NCBI GenBank assembly: GCA_022447185.1
Contig: JAKVAY010000046.1
Span: forward strand, 1 to 64,000
DNA from: Fuerstiella sp.
GTDB taxonomy: Bacteria; Planctomycetota; Planctomycetia; Planctomycetales; Planctomycetaceae
Direction: 5' to 3'
DNA: 64,000 nucleotides
Of the stretch, positions 35,601-45,647 are shown piece by piece; position 1 is the first letter of the stretch, and each line of letters begins with the position of its first letter. Position numbers and translations under genes: made by a program. Below the pieces are notes generated by a model. The model was not told the origin of the DNA. It saw only the letters and a list, made by a program, of their open reading frames with translations, and did not search any database.

Positions 35601-37969
35601 TGCAGAGCCCGAAGCGACATATTGAATGCCGGATTCCTGACCGGGTGTCGGAGCGAATCGCGCCAGCACTTCGGATTGACAGGTTGTTCTGTGTGCCGCA
35701 ACAGATTCGTCTTCCGGTCCGCAGACCAAAGATCTATTCAGTAATCCACACCGTCGCTGCAATCCTGTGGATCTCGGGTCTGGTCGCGAACGCGGGCGAA
35801 CATTCACCATCAATCGAATCATCACGCCCGGTCTATTTCGCCACGGATGTGGTTCCGATACTCACGAAACTGGGTTGCAACGGCGGAGGATGTCACGGCA
35901 AGGCGACCGGACAGAATGGATTCAAACTTTCACTTTTTGGATTCGATCCTGAATTTGACCACCAGGCAATTGTCAAAGCCGGTCGAGGGCGACGACTGCT
36001 TCCTGCGTCACCGGATCGCAGCCTCCTGCTAATGAAAGCAACGTCAGAAACACCACACGGTGGTGGGCAGCGGCTGGTCAAATCCAGTGAAGATTACGAC
36101 ATGCTACTCGATTGGATTGCGCAGGGCGCTGTTGAACCCCGGTCCGACGATCCACAGCTCGTTCGAATCGAACTTGCACCACCCATCAAGACTCTACGTG
36201 CTGACTCGAAGATTCAGCTGACTGTGACGGCATTCTTTTCGGACGGGACATCGCGTGACGTTAGCCGACAGACTGTTTACGAATCGAACCAGCCAGACGT
36301 AGCAACCGTTGACGCTGACGGACTCGTGTCAACAACGTCACAATCCGGCCTTGTATCAGTAATGGCTCGGTTTGGAGAGAAGATTGTAACGTTTGACGCT
36401 GCACTTCCGTTTGCACGAAATGACTCGGCAATGGCTGACGTGCAAAAACAGCTTGACATCCTTGAACAGGAATTCGTGGGCTCAGATATCAATCAACTTT
36501 TACTTCAGCAGTGGCGACGGATGGGTGTCGTCCCATCAGCCCTCGCGGATGATGCAACACTTATCCGCCGACTGACGATTGATATCTGTGGCACTTTACC
36601 GACGAAACGCGAAGTCACCGAATACCTGAATGACGAGCGCCCAAACAAGCGAGATCGACTCGTTGAACGACTTCTGGCACGGTCAGAGTACTCGAGCTAC
36701 TTTGCCTTGAAATGGGCCGACATCCTGCAAAACCGTGGCGCCGGCTATTCAACCAGCAAACAACGGGCCGGCACAACTTTGTTTTCCGCCTGGATTCGTG
36801 ACTCGATTGCCGCTAATAAGCCATACGATCAATTTGTTGCGGAAATCGTCGCAGCCAGCGGCAGCCAAAACGAGAATCCCCCCACGATCTGGTACCGCAC
36901 TGTACGAAAGACTCCGGAATACGTCGAATCGGTAGCTCAGGCATTTCTGGGTGTCCGCATTCAGTGTGCACAATGTCATAATCACCCAACCGAACGCTGG
37001 ACACAGTCGGACTATTACGGGCTGGCCGCTGTCTTTTCCCGCGTGGGTCGAAAGGGTGGATTCGCAGACGCAGAAGTTCCGACCAACGAAGTCATCTATG
37101 TGAAATCGCACGGAACGATGAAGCATCCACGTACCGGTGAATTGCTCAGTCCCAAACCTCTCGGCGATGCAGCATTTGAAGCAGATGGCTTTTCAGACCC
37201 TCGTCGTCATTTGGCAAACTGGATGACTGATCCCGAAAATCCATTCTTCGCCCGTACGATGGTAAATCGCGTTTGGGCGCACTTTTTGAGTCGAGGAATT
37301 GTACATCCCATCGATGACGCCCGCAGTACGAATCCCCCCAGCAATCCCGAACTACTGGATGCTCTTGCGGATGGATTCATTGCCAGTGGCTTCGATATCA
37401 AACAACTCATTCGCACTATCACGGGTAGCTATGTCTATCTGCTGGATTCATCACCAAATGAAGGTAACGCCGGAGATGTACAATCGTTTGCCAGATTTTA
37501 TCCGAGGCGAATGACCGCCGAAGTACTGCTGGACGGCATCAGCCAGGTACTCGAAGTACCGACCAGTTTCCCAGGTATGCCACCTGGCACCCGAGCGATC
37601 GATCTGCCCGATGAGAACGTTGCCGCACATTTTCTTGACGTCTTCGGAAGGCCGGCACGCATGTCCGCCTGTGAATGCGAGCGAGTCGATGCTCCGTCTC
37701 TTGCACAAGCCCTGGAACTCGTGAATTCCACTGAAATCCAGCGCAAGCTGACTGCAGAATCCGGGTATGCCAGTCGATTAGCCGCGTCCGGGCTAACGAC
37801 AGAAGATGTGGTCACGGATTGTTTTCTGACGATGCTGGCCAGATATCCTCGTCCGTCAGAACACGAAACAGCAGTCTCGTTTATAGATTCTCAGCAAGAT
37901 CTCACCACAGCGTGTCGAGATCTGCTGTGGTCACTGCTGGCAACTAACGAATTCTTGCTCAATCACTGA
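35600..37969 (+). CDS. DUF1549/DUF1553 cytochrome-type protein with Ig-like module
   Basis: A 789-residue protein typical of planctomycete and verrucomicrobial secreted sets. A signal-like helix near residues 50-66 (VIHTVAAILWISGLVANAG) is preceded by a long charged stretch that may be a misread start. Next come a haem-like motif in GCNGGGCHGKATGQNGF (C-x4-CH) and a region with ADSKIQLTVTAFFSDGTSRDVS (Ig-like, about 190-270). The DUF1549 part includes DATLIRRLTIDICGTLPTKREV, then the CxxCH of RIQCAQCHNHPTERW, and the C-terminal DUF1553 part has MVNRVWAHFLSRGIVHP and RRMTAEVLLDGISQV. It shares one base with the upstream stop. It probably works with the DUF1501 protein 22 bases downstream. Confidence 0.9.
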   Translation: MQSPKRHIECRIPDRVSERIAPALRIDRLFCVPQQIRLPVRRPKIYSVIHTVAAILWISGLVANAGEHSPSIESSRPVYFATDVVPILTKLGCNGGGCHGKATGQNGFKLSLFGFDPEFDHQAIVKAGRGRRLLPASPDRSLLLMKATSETPHGGGQRLVKSSEDYDMLLDWIAQGAVEPRSDDPQLVRIELAPPIKTLRADSKIQLTVTAFFSDGTSRDVSRQTVYESNQPDVATVDADGLVSTTSQSGLVSVMARFGEKIVTFDAALPFARNDSAMADVQKQLDILEQEFVGSDINQLLLQQWRRMGVVPSALADDATLIRRLTIDICGTLPTKREVTEYLNDERPNKRDRLVERLLARSEYSSYFALKWADILQNRGAGYSTSKQRAGTTLFSAWIRDSIAANKPYDQFVAEIVAASGSQNENPPTIWYRTVRKTPEYVESVAQAFLGVRIQCAQCHNHPTERWTQSDYYGLAAVFSRVGRKGGFADAEVPTNEVIYVKSHGTMKHPRTGELLSPKPLGDAAFEADGFSDPRRHLANWMTDPENPFFARTMVNRVWAHFLSRGIVHPIDDARSTNPPSNPELLDALADGFIASGFDIKQLIRTITGSYVYLLDSSPNEGNAGDVQSFARFYPRRMTAEVLLDGISQVLEVPTSFPGMPPGTRAIDLPDENVAAHFLDVFGRPARMSACECERVDAPSLAQALELVNSTEIQRKLTAESGYASRLAASGLTTEDVVTDCFLTMLARYPRPSEHETAVSFIDSQQDLTTACRDLLWSLLATNEFLLNH

Positions 37970-37991
37970 ACCCGGCACCGGAGAACCGGCC

Positions 37992-39320
37992 ATGCTGAGA
38001 ATCCCAGGCAACTCATTCAGGAATTGTTCGGGCGTCACTCGTCGAAATTTCCTGCAGATTGGCGCACCCGTTCTAGGCCTTGGACTATCGGATCTGCTGA
38101 GACTGGAATCGCAGGCAGCAGAATCGGGACATCCCGGAAGTAACAAGTCTATCATCGTTTTTTGGACAGACGGTGGTATCAGTCAGCAGGACACCTGGGA
38201 TATGAAGCCCGAGTCTCCGATAGATTATCGGGGTTTTTATAACCCAATTAAGACAGCAGTTCCCGGAGTCGTTTTCAGCGAACGAATACCGATGCAGGCC
38301 AGTGTGATGGATCGCATTTCGATCGTGCGGTCGGTTCATCATGAAAATGGGATTCATGCACCGTCGGCGCACTGGATGCTAACCGGTTACTTTGGCCCCA
38401 CGCTCGCCCGAAACGCGGCGCAAAAACCGTCATTCGGATCCGTGATTGGACGTTCGCTTGGATCGAGGCAGCCGCCAATGCCGGCTTACGTCAGTATTCC
38501 AAAGTCTGAAGCGTTCGGATATCAAGGAGCGGTCTATCTGGGTAAAGCCCACAATCCATTCGAAGTTGGCACCGATCCCAATGCAGCAGATTTCAAAGTT
38601 CCAAATCTTTCACTTCCCGCCGGTCTGACTTCTAACAGTGTTAATTCGCGACGATCACTGCTTAGCATATTTGACACGCTCCGTCGTGACGTCGATGACA
38701 GCGGCATCATGGAGGGACTCGACACGTTCAAGACACAGGCTCTGGAAATGGTGACCGGGGACCATATGCGCGCGGCATTCGATCTGACAGCCGAAGAGAC
38801 AAAGTTGCGAGATCAGTATGGACGACATCGATACGGTCAAAGCGCCCTGCTTGCCCGCCGACTGGTTGAAGCCGGCGCTCGCTGCGTCAATATCAATACC
38901 GGCAACTGGGACCATCACGACAACGTCGAAAAAGGGCTGGAAGAGCATTTACCTCCGCTGGACCGAGCCATTGCAACCCTTGTTCAGGATCTGGACAATC
39001 GAGGGATGCTGGATGACGTCATCATCTACTGCGTGGGTGAGTTCGGACGTACCCCGCGAATCAATGGACATGCGGGACGAGATCACTGGTCCAATTGCTT
39101 CAGCGTCCTGCTGACAGGCGGTGGAATTCAGGGTGGTCGCATTGTGGGTGCCAGCGAAAAATGGGGTGGTGCAGTTCAGGAGCGTCTGGTCACTCCGCTG
39201 GACCTTCTGGCTACCATCTATCAAACACTCGGCATTTCACTCGACACACACTTCAAAGATGCCAGTGGTCGGCCCGTCAGCATTGTCGGCAGTGGCCGAC
39301 CGATTCATGAATTGCTTTGA
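37992..39320 (+). CDS. Tat-exported DUF1501 protein
   Basis: A 442-residue DUF1501 protein, structurally related to the alkaline phosphatase/sulfatase superfamily. It opens with a twin-arginine signal (CSGVTRRNFLQIGAPVLGLGLSDLL). Landmarks are IVFWTDGGISQQDTWDMKP, HENGIHAPSAHWMLTGYFG, VNINTGNWDHHDNVEKGLEEHLPPLD and GEFGRTPRINGHAGRDHW. The family always comes with DUF1549/DUF1553 proteins, and here it follows one by 22 bases. The reaction of the pair is not established. GGAGAA is close upstream. Confidence 0.95.
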   Translation: MLRIPGNSFRNCSGVTRRNFLQIGAPVLGLGLSDLLRLESQAAESGHPGSNKSIIVFWTDGGISQQDTWDMKPESPIDYRGFYNPIKTAVPGVVFSERIPMQASVMDRISIVRSVHHENGIHAPSAHWMLTGYFGPTLARNAAQKPSFGSVIGRSLGSRQPPMPAYVSIPKSEAFGYQGAVYLGKAHNPFEVGTDPNAADFKVPNLSLPAGLTSNSVNSRRSLLSIFDTLRRDVDDSGIMEGLDTFKTQALEMVTGDHMRAAFDLTAEETKLRDQYGRHRYGQSALLARRLVEAGARCVNINTGNWDHHDNVEKGLEEHLPPLDRAIATLVQDLDNRGMLDDVIIYCVGEFGRTPRINGHAGRDHWSNCFSVLLTGGGIQGGRIVGASEKWGGAVQERLVTPLDLLATIYQTLGISLDTHFKDASGRPVSIVGSGRPIHELL

Positions 39321-39331
39321 AAAGACTGAAC

Positions 39332-40456
39332 ATGCGACGAATCGCCACGGTACTGATCACAGTCTTAGCACTGTTAGCGCATGTTGGCACGAACGAAGTG
39401 TCGGCACAGGATGATCCTCAGGAGATCTCCACACTGGCGAGGCCGGACGTTGAATTCAGGGTCTTCCAGTTTCCGGCTGACCAGATCCCCAGGATTGACG
39501 GCGATCCACAGGACTGGGATATCGTTTCCGACACCTACGCGATCGGACAGCAGCAACTCCGAGAAACCGTAAAGGGCCTGGAAGACCGCCATGATCTGAA
39601 GAATCTGGACGTATCGGTCAAGGTCGGATGGGTCAACGGACTCAACCACCTGTATTTTCTATACGAAGCCAGCGACGACTACTGGGATTTCGGACACGTC
39701 GATCTGCACAACGACATTTTTGAAGTTGTTATCGACGGCGATCTTTCGGGTGGCCCTTTTATCCGTTCAATGCATCCCAATGAGAAGCTACGCAACGATT
39801 TAAACTCACATTTCCTGTTTCATGGAGTTCACGCCCAAAATTACCACATCTATACGCCGGCCGAAGGCAAAGACTGGACGATGGTGTGGGGGTGCCAGCC
39901 CTGGATTAAAGATCTGCCGTATGCCAATGCGGCTTACAGATACAACTTCAAACCCGGTGAAAGCGGCCGACTGATTCTTGAGTTCTTTATTACACCCTTC
40001 GACTATGCGCCGCCCGATCCTTCCCGCGCCATCGCAACGAAACTCACGGAAAACAAAGTGGTAGGTCTGTCGTGGGCCGTCCTGGACTATGATGATAAAA
40101 ACGCAGATCAATATGCCGGATTTTGGAATCTTTCGCACAAGACAACAATGTACGGCAATGCCTCTGATCTGGTCGCGTTTCGTCTGATGCCCATCGAGAA
40201 GAGTCTCCGCCAACCTGTTGAAGCCGACTGGTCGTTCAACGTGATTAGCTGGCAGGAACGCACGGTGGCGTTTCGTGACCACTCCTGGGGTGAGATCACG
40301 TCGTGGAACTGGGACTTCGGTGATGGTAAAACGTCTGCCGAACGTCATCCGATTCATCGGTTCGAAAGAGCAGGGCAATTCGTCGTGACACTTCAAGTTG
40401 AAGGCCCGGCTGGCAAGGCTCGACTCGCAAAGGTCTGGGATGTGACTTTGCCATAG
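39332..40456 (+). CDS. Secreted protein with CBM9-like and PKD domains
   Basis: A 374-residue secreted protein. The start chosen is the ATG at 39332, which puts a signal peptide (RIATVLITVLALLAHVGTNEVSA) at the N-terminus; an in-frame TTG at 39317 overlapping the previous stop is an alternative. The N-terminal domain (IPRIDGDPQDWDIVSDTYAIG) looks like CBM9/DOMON-like modules and includes VKVGWVNGLNHLYFLYEASDDYWDF. The last 90 residues form a PKD-like domain with WNWDFGDGKTS and HRFERAGQFVVTLQV. The combination suggests sugar binding next to the DUF1501 and sugar dehydrogenase genes. Confidence 0.8.
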   Translation: MRRIATVLITVLALLAHVGTNEVSAQDDPQEISTLARPDVEFRVFQFPADQIPRIDGDPQDWDIVSDTYAIGQQQLRETVKGLEDRHDLKNLDVSVKVGWVNGLNHLYFLYEASDDYWDFGHVDLHNDIFEVVIDGDLSGGPFIRSMHPNEKLRNDLNSHFLFHGVHAQNYHIYTPAEGKDWTMVWGCQPWIKDLPYANAAYRYNFKPGESGRLILEFFITPFDYAPPDPSRAIATKLTENKVVGLSWAVLDYDDKNADQYAGFWNLSHKTTMYGNASDLVAFRLMPIEKSLRQPVEADWSFNVISWQERTVAFRDHSWGEITSWNWDFGDGKTSAERHPIHRFERAGQFVVTLQVEGPAGKARLAKVWDVTLP

Positions 40457-40568
40457 TCAAACGGTGACACATTAATCCTCGACACCCGCACGCAATGCCA
40501 TTCATTGGCCCGTTGTGAAGTGCTCTCTTCACAGCAACCTCGATTTTCCTTTTCCCAGAGCTAAACGA

Positions 40569-43520
40569 ATGCGTCAATTTTTTGCGTTTCGAATTCCAGG
40601 CATGTTGTCTCTGTCGTTTGTCCTGTTTTCGCCGCTGATCTCCACAGAGCTATCAGCATCCGAAGCACCAGAGTACGGAATCCAGGAGCGTGAGACCTGG
40701 ACAACATCTAGAATCACGGGGTCACCCCTTCCCCCGCTCCCATACGTTGGCGAACAGGTATTTACTTCGCTCAAGTTCACCAACTGTCTCGACATTACTG
40801 CCGCCCCGGGCAGCGATCGACTTTTTATCGTCGAGCAGTCAGGAAAGATTTTTTCGTTCCCCAATGATCCCAACGTCAGCGAAGCTGACCTGGTGATTGA
40901 TTTCGCCAAAGAAATCGAAGGTGTGCAGCAGACGTACGCACTCGCATTTCATCCGAGGTTTGAAGACAACCGCTATTGTTACGTTTGCTACATCAAAGCA
41001 TCGAGTCTGGAAGATGGCACGCACGTTGCACGATTTCGTATGACAGACACCAATCCACCAACAATCGACGTGAACAGTGAAACAACCATCCTCACCTGGT
41101 GGTCCGGTGGCCACAACGGTTGCTGCCTGAAATTTGGTCACGATGGATATCTGTACATTTCCACGGGGGACGGTGGAGCGCCAAATCCTCCGGATCCGAA
41201 AAAGGCAGGGCAGGATGTCAGCAACCTGCTGTCAAACATTCTGCGTCTGGATGTCGACCACACGGAAGACGGAAAAAATTATCGCATCCCGGCTGATAAC
41301 CCGTTTGTCGACTTGCCCAACGTTCGTGGAGAAATATGGGCCTATGGTTTTCGCAACCCGTGGCGAATGAGTATTGATCGTAAAACGGGAGATCTGTGGG
41401 TTGGAGACGTGGGCTGGGAATTGTGGGAAAGCATGAATCGCGTTGAACGAGGTGGAAATTACGGGTGGGCTGTGAAAGAGGGCCCTGCCTCAACCAATCC
41501 GGAGTGGCAGCAAGGGCCCACACCAATCATTCCTCCGACGGTTGCTCATCCCCATTCCGAATCATCATCGATCACGGACGGACTCACGTATTACGGTTCT
41601 CGCCTTAAAGAACTCTACGGTCATCATATTTACGCTGACTACGATACGGGTAAATTCTGGAGCTTACGATACGAAAATGGAAACGTGGTCGAACATGGAG
41701 AGATCGCGGATACGACTCACCGTGTTGCCGGATTTGGCGAGGACCACGACGGAGAAATGTACTTCCTGGATCACCCGGCGGGAACCATCAATCGACTGAT
41801 CCGCAATCCCCGGCAGGATGTCTCCAACAAATTTCCGCGCAAACTCAGTGAGACAGGTTTGTTCTTGTCCATCGATCAACTGACACCGGCGACAGGTGTT
41901 ATTCCCTATTCGATCAATGCGGAACCGTGGGCTGATTTTTCCGTGGCCGAGCGTCATGTGGGAGTACCAGGCGACCTGTCCATCAAGCCGGATGGCGAAA
42001 AATGGATATTTCCAGCGAATTCTGTGCTGGCCAAAACGTTATCACTCGACATGCAGCAGGGTGATCCCGCCACACGTCGCCGCATCGAAACACAGATTCT
42101 CCACTTCGATGGCACCGTGTGGAACCCCTACACCTACCAGTGGAACCTCGAGCAGACAGATGCCACGCTGGTTGAAGCGTCAGGCACGGACCTTACTCTC
42201 GAGATTGCTGACTCCCATGCTCCCAACGGTATTCGAAAACAAACCTGGAGGTTCTCGGGGCGAGCCGAATGCCAGCGCTGTCACAACAGCTGGTCTGGTC
42301 CTCCCCTGGGCTTCAACACCGCTCAACTGAATCGCCATCACGACTACGGTCAGACGTCAGCTTCTCAGCTGGAAACTTACGCACATATTCAACTCATCGC
42401 ATCTCCTGTGACATCGGAAGATGGTCCTCAACTGACAAATCCCTATGACGCCTCAGCATCTGTAGAGGATCGTGCGAGGGCGTATCTGCACACCAATTGC
42501 TCCCATTGTCACCGAATGCATGCCGGCGGCTCTGTCCTCTCAGAGATGCAATACGGCCTTTCACTTGAAAGTACGAAAATGGTGAACGCACGTCCCTCGC
42601 AGGGCACATTCGGCATTCATGGGGCTCGAGTGATCACACCAGGTGATCCATTTCGATCCGTTTTGTTTTATCGCGTCGCCAAGCTCGGCAGTGGACGAAT
42701 GCCGAAAATTGGCTCAACCGAGGTCGATCTTGATGGCGTGGCTCTGATACAGGACTGGCTAAGTCAGCTGCCCGGGGACGATGAAGGCACAGCGAAGTCT
42801 CCGGCCTCACTCAGTGTCGACAGTGCGATGCACCTAAAACGACTCCAGCAGGCCGGTTCAGCGGCAGAACAGTCTGCAAGTCTGACTCAACTGCTTTCTT
42901 CAACGACCGGTGCACTGATGCTGCTGCGGTCTGTGGATCGCGGCGAGTTGTCTGCAGCAGCTGTGGCAACAACGATTCAGTTGGCAGCCCATCATCATGA
43001 ACCGAGTGTTCGTGATCTGTTTGAGCGGTTTTTGTCGGCGGACGATCGTGTCAAACGTCTTGGCAATGTTGTGAAACCAGAGCAAATCCAATCTCTTACC
43101 GGCGACCCAAATCGTGGCAGGCAGCTGTTCATGGAGGCAGACAGTGTGTCGTGTCGTAACTGTCATCGCATCCAACAGCAGGGCAGGGAAGTCGGCCCGG
43201 AACTGACAGCCATCGGAAAGAAACTCAACGCCGAAAAGCTGCTGGAAAGCATCCTCGATCCATCCAAAGAAATCGATCAAAAGTACATCACGTATCTTGC
43301 TGAAACGAAGGACGGCCTGGTCATCACTGGCCTGCTGATCAGTAAAGACGAAAACGAGGTAGTACTTAAAGATGCCACAAACAAACTGAAGCGGATTCCT
43401 GCAACGAACATCGAAGAGCTGCTTCCTCAGGCAAAATCAATGATGCCGGATCTGCTTTTTCGGGATATGACGGCTCAGCAGGTCGCTGATCTTGTCGCAT
43501 ATCTGGGAACGTTACGTTAG
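40569..43520 (+). CDS. PQQ-dependent sugar dehydrogenase with three c-type haem motifs
   Basis: A 983-residue secreted fusion. The start at ATG 40569 (MRQFFAFRIPGMLSLSFVLFSPLISTELSA) gives a signal peptide; a longer frame begins at 40515. The N-terminal beta-propeller (about 60-400) is of the glucose/sorbosone dehydrogenase type, with GGHNGCCLKFGHDGYLYISTGDGG, EIWAYGFRNPWRMSID, VGDVGWELWESMNRVERGGNYGW and YADYDTGKFW. Haem c motifs follow: CQRCH near residue 567, CSHCH near 644, CRNCH near 862, the last in the planctomycete-type haem domain (VSCRNCHRIQQQGREVGPELT...). It could oxidise a sugar and pass electrons along its own haems. It is the last gene of the cluster and ends at a hairpin. Confidence 0.93.
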   Translation: MRQFFAFRIPGMLSLSFVLFSPLISTELSASEAPEYGIQERETWTTSRITGSPLPPLPYVGEQVFTSLKFTNCLDITAAPGSDRLFIVEQSGKIFSFPNDPNVSEADLVIDFAKEIEGVQQTYALAFHPRFEDNRYCYVCYIKASSLEDGTHVARFRMTDTNPPTIDVNSETTILTWWSGGHNGCCLKFGHDGYLYISTGDGGAPNPPDPKKAGQDVSNLLSNILRLDVDHTEDGKNYRIPADNPFVDLPNVRGEIWAYGFRNPWRMSIDRKTGDLWVGDVGWELWESMNRVERGGNYGWAVKEGPASTNPEWQQGPTPIIPPTVAHPHSESSSITDGLTYYGSRLKELYGHHIYADYDTGKFWSLRYENGNVVEHGEIADTTHRVAGFGEDHDGEMYFLDHPAGTINRLIRNPRQDVSNKFPRKLSETGLFLSIDQLTPATGVIPYSINAEPWADFSVAERHVGVPGDLSIKPDGEKWIFPANSVLAKTLSLDMQQGDPATRRRIETQILHFDGTVWNPYTYQWNLEQTDATLVEASGTDLTLEIADSHAPNGIRKQTWRFSGRAECQRCHNSWSGPPLGFNTAQLNRHHDYGQTSASQLETYAHIQLIASPVTSEDGPQLTNPYDASASVEDRARAYLHTNCSHCHRMHAGGSVLSEMQYGLSLESTKMVNARPSQGTFGIHGARVITPGDPFRSVLFYRVAKLGSGRMPKIGSTEVDLDGVALIQDWLSQLPGDDEGTAKSPASLSVDSAMHLKRLQQAGSAAEQSASLTQLLSSTTGALMLLRSVDRGELSAAAVATTIQLAAHHHEPSVRDLFERFLSADDRVKRLGNVVKPEQIQSLTGDPNRGRQLFMEADSVSCRNCHRIQQQGREVGPELTAIGKKLNAEKLLESILDPSKEIDQKYITYLAETKDGLVITGLLISKDENEVVLKDATNKLKRIPATNIEELLPQAKSMMPDLLFRDMTAQQVADLVAYLGTLR

Positions 43521-43537
43521 TCGCTTAAACAAGCGAC
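43520..43537 (+). terminator. Hairpin at the end of the secreted cluster
   Basis: GTCGCTT (43520-43526) pairs exactly with AAGCGAC (43531-43537) around an AAAC loop, starting at the last base of the sugar dehydrogenase stop codon. No T-run follows. It probably ends the five-gene transcript. Confidence 0.5.
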
Positions 43538-43860
43538 CACACGAAGGTTATTTCTCCGGATCTGTTGCTATCTGACCGCGCAACGTCGTCGTGGAGTGAT
43601 CAAGCCTCCAATTCGATTCTGTTTACTGTGATTCATTCCTGTTTGCATTCGCAGCATGGCAACTGTTACGGCACATCATGGATCGGTGCCGGACTCTGAC
43701 TTCTGTTTACCAAACCGCTTGTGGTCGCTCATCACCGTTGCGATCAACAACACAACGCGTCCGACGGTCTCCAAAACACCAGTTGTAACTCGTTCCAGTC
43801 CGGTCGCGCCATCACCACGGAACACGCATATGAATACGGTGCCGAACAGCGAGCCGCAGT
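43538..43860. other. Convergent intergenic region, nothing recognised
   Basis: About 320 bases between the convergent sugar dehydrogenase and SMP-30-like genes. Open frames here are short and lack support. No repeat or RNA structure beyond the hairpin at its left edge was found. Confidence 0.45.
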
Positions 43861-44832
43861 TCAAGACGCGTCCGGGATCAGGTCCCCGACTGGAAAGATC
43901 GGCTGACTGCCGGCGCTGTCGAAATCCGTGTCCCCGATGAAGAGGCAACCTGCGTTTGGCTGGCCGCTGAGCCGTTCTGTCGATAAATGTTCCACCGCCG
44001 TGGTCAGAACCAGTTTGACACCGGAATCCATCTGGATGAGCTGAGGACACGTGACCTGCGCCGCTCCTGGGCACTCCCAGACACATTCCATCTGTCCATC
44101 ATCGATCGCGTACTGACGTGCTTCACCGCGGGCAGCATCCTGGGGATTGTACATGGCCACGATCAGACTCTTTTTGTCCGGCGTCAGGATCATGCCATCC
44201 GGAAATACATCTTCTGAAGTCAGATCAACGATCACTACCGAATCACCAACCTGACCTCTTTGAATGTCGAGCTGACTGACGGTAATTGTCTTGCGTGGCG
44301 AATCGATGTCAAACAGTGAAAGTCCGTGATCGTTCTGAATAATGGCCTTGCCATTCGAACACAGTTGATCATTACGTAACTGCACCAGGTGATGATCAGA
44401 AGCACGCCACAGATACAGGCCGGCTTTGGGCGACGCAAACTCAAGATCTTTGCAGCCAAAGATCAGATTTCCAGCGTACACAACTCCATCATTAATCACC
44501 GTATTCTCAACTGCCGCATCAATCTCAGACGCAAATTCTGTCCAGATACCCGTCAACGTATCAAATAATCCCAGTGATCGTTCGGCACCACATACAAACA
44601 CACCTCGCTGGTCTGTAGGAAATGCGAAGCCTGGACGGCCCTGAAGTTCAAATGATTCATCACAAGCTGTCACTGGATCCAGCAGATGAATCGAACCAGA
44701 TACCGCATCAGAACCGTGCTGAATAGCCACCCAACTGAGTCGTCCATCGGGGCACGAGTATGGACCTTCCGGAAGAAATCGAAACAAATCGGATTCCGGA
44801 CGCAGAAGAATTTTGCAGGTTATTCGATTCAT
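43861..44832 (-). CDS. SMP-30/gluconolactonase-like beta-propeller protein
   Basis: A 323-residue protein of the SMP-30/gluconolactonase/LRE-like family, a six-bladed propeller that binds a divalent metal and may hydrolyse sugar lactones. The start chosen is ATG 44832 with AGGA upstream; a longer frame starts at 44931. Visible parts are FLPEGPYSCPDGRLSW (family E), LQGRPGFAFPTDQRG, NTVINDGVVYAGN and DLTSEDVFPDGMILTPDKKSLIVAMYNP (the usual PDG). The expected Asn and Asp ligands are probably present. No signal peptide is seen. A role as lactonase for products of the sugar dehydrogenase at 40.6-43.5 kb is a guess based on position. Confidence 0.82.
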   Translation of the reverse strand: MNRITCKILLRPESDLFRFLPEGPYSCPDGRLSWVAIQHGSDAVSGSIHLLDPVTACDESFELQGRPGFAFPTDQRGVFVCGAERSLGLFDTLTGIWTEFASEIDAAVENTVINDGVVYAGNLIFGCKDLEFASPKAGLYLWRASDHHLVQLRNDQLCSNGKAIIQNDHGLSLFDIDSPRKTITVSQLDIQRGQVGDSVVIVDLTSEDVFPDGMILTPDKKSLIVAMYNPQDAARGEARQYAIDDGQMECVWECPGAAQVTCPQLIQMDSGVKLVLTTAVEHLSTERLSGQPNAGCLFIGDTDFDSAGSQPIFPVGDLIPDAS

Positions 44833-44927
44833 GACAATTCCTGTGACTGAGTTCAGTGTCTGAAAAACTGAAGTCGATACCGGCGGTTGGAACCTCAATA
44901 CGATCTGCCAAAGGATTCCGCTGATCT

Positions 44928-45647
44928 TCAATCAGATTCCACAGCCAGCAGATCGGGGTTGATTATCAGCAACGCATTCATGGCTGCTTTCTGTTCGGCT
45001 TCCTTCTTGCTCCATCCCCAAGCTGGCTCATATTGGCGACCTTCGAACTCAACGGCCATGCAGTATTCCCGGGCGTGGTCCGGGCCGCGCTGATCGACAA
45101 TCAGGTATGTAGGCCCGATGCTGCGTGTTCGCTGAGTTTCTTCCTGAAGAGTACTCTTGTAATTCTCCGGTTCACCGCTGTTGCAGAGTTTCAGTTCTTC
45201 GTCAAAACACCGCAGGATGAACGCTTCAGCCGCCTCGATACCACCGTCCACGTAGATCGCAGCAATCAGCGATTCAACGAGGGCTGCGTCGATGGACTCA
45301 GGAATTTCCTGCAGTCCACGACCCACCAGGATCAGATCCGATGCACCCAACCGCCGAGCCACACGTGCACAGGTTGTACGGCTGACCAGGCTGGATTTTT
45401 GTTGAGTCAGCTGCCCCTCGCGTCGATCCGGAAACTGGTCATACAGATACCGACAAATCACCATCCCCAGTATTGCGTCACCCAGAAATTCAAGACGTTC
45501 ATTGCTGTCCAGTCGCGATGACGCACAGGAACTGTGCGTCATCGACTGTTGAAGCAGAGCCTGACTCCGAAACTCATAGCCGATGCGTTCCTCGCACAGT
45601 TTCATCTGACTGGCCACTCGTTCACGAGTGGGAAGATTGGTCGACAT
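44928..45647 (-). CDS. rnc: Ribonuclease III
   Basis: A 239-residue RNase III that cuts double-stranded RNA (rRNA precursor and others). The signature NERLEFLGDAILGMVICRYLY is intact, with the catalytic E and D, and the second acidic pair is in DAALVESLIAAIY. The C-terminal dsRNA-binding domain has YKSTLQEETQ, GPDHAREYCMAVEFEG and SKKEAEQKAAMNALL. ATG 45647 is preceded by AGGA. It is upstream of the SMP-30-like gene on the same strand and about 400 bases from the divergent degP. Confidence 0.97.
   Translation of the reverse strand: MSTNLPTRERVASQMKLCEERIGYEFRSQALLQQSMTHSSCASSRLDSNERLEFLGDAILGMVICRYLYDQFPDRREGQLTQQKSSLVSRTTCARVARRLGASDLILVGRGLQEIPESIDAALVESLIAAIYVDGGIEAAEAFILRCFDEELKLCNSGEPENYKSTLQEETQRTRSIGPTYLIVDQRGPDHAREYCMAVEFEGRQYEPAWGWSKKEAEQKAAMNALLIINPDLLAVESD

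Noticed and set aside
43656-43940. Frame in the convergent gap after the sugar dehydrogenase
   Set aside because: Runs antisense into the SMP-30-like gene, whose assignment is better.
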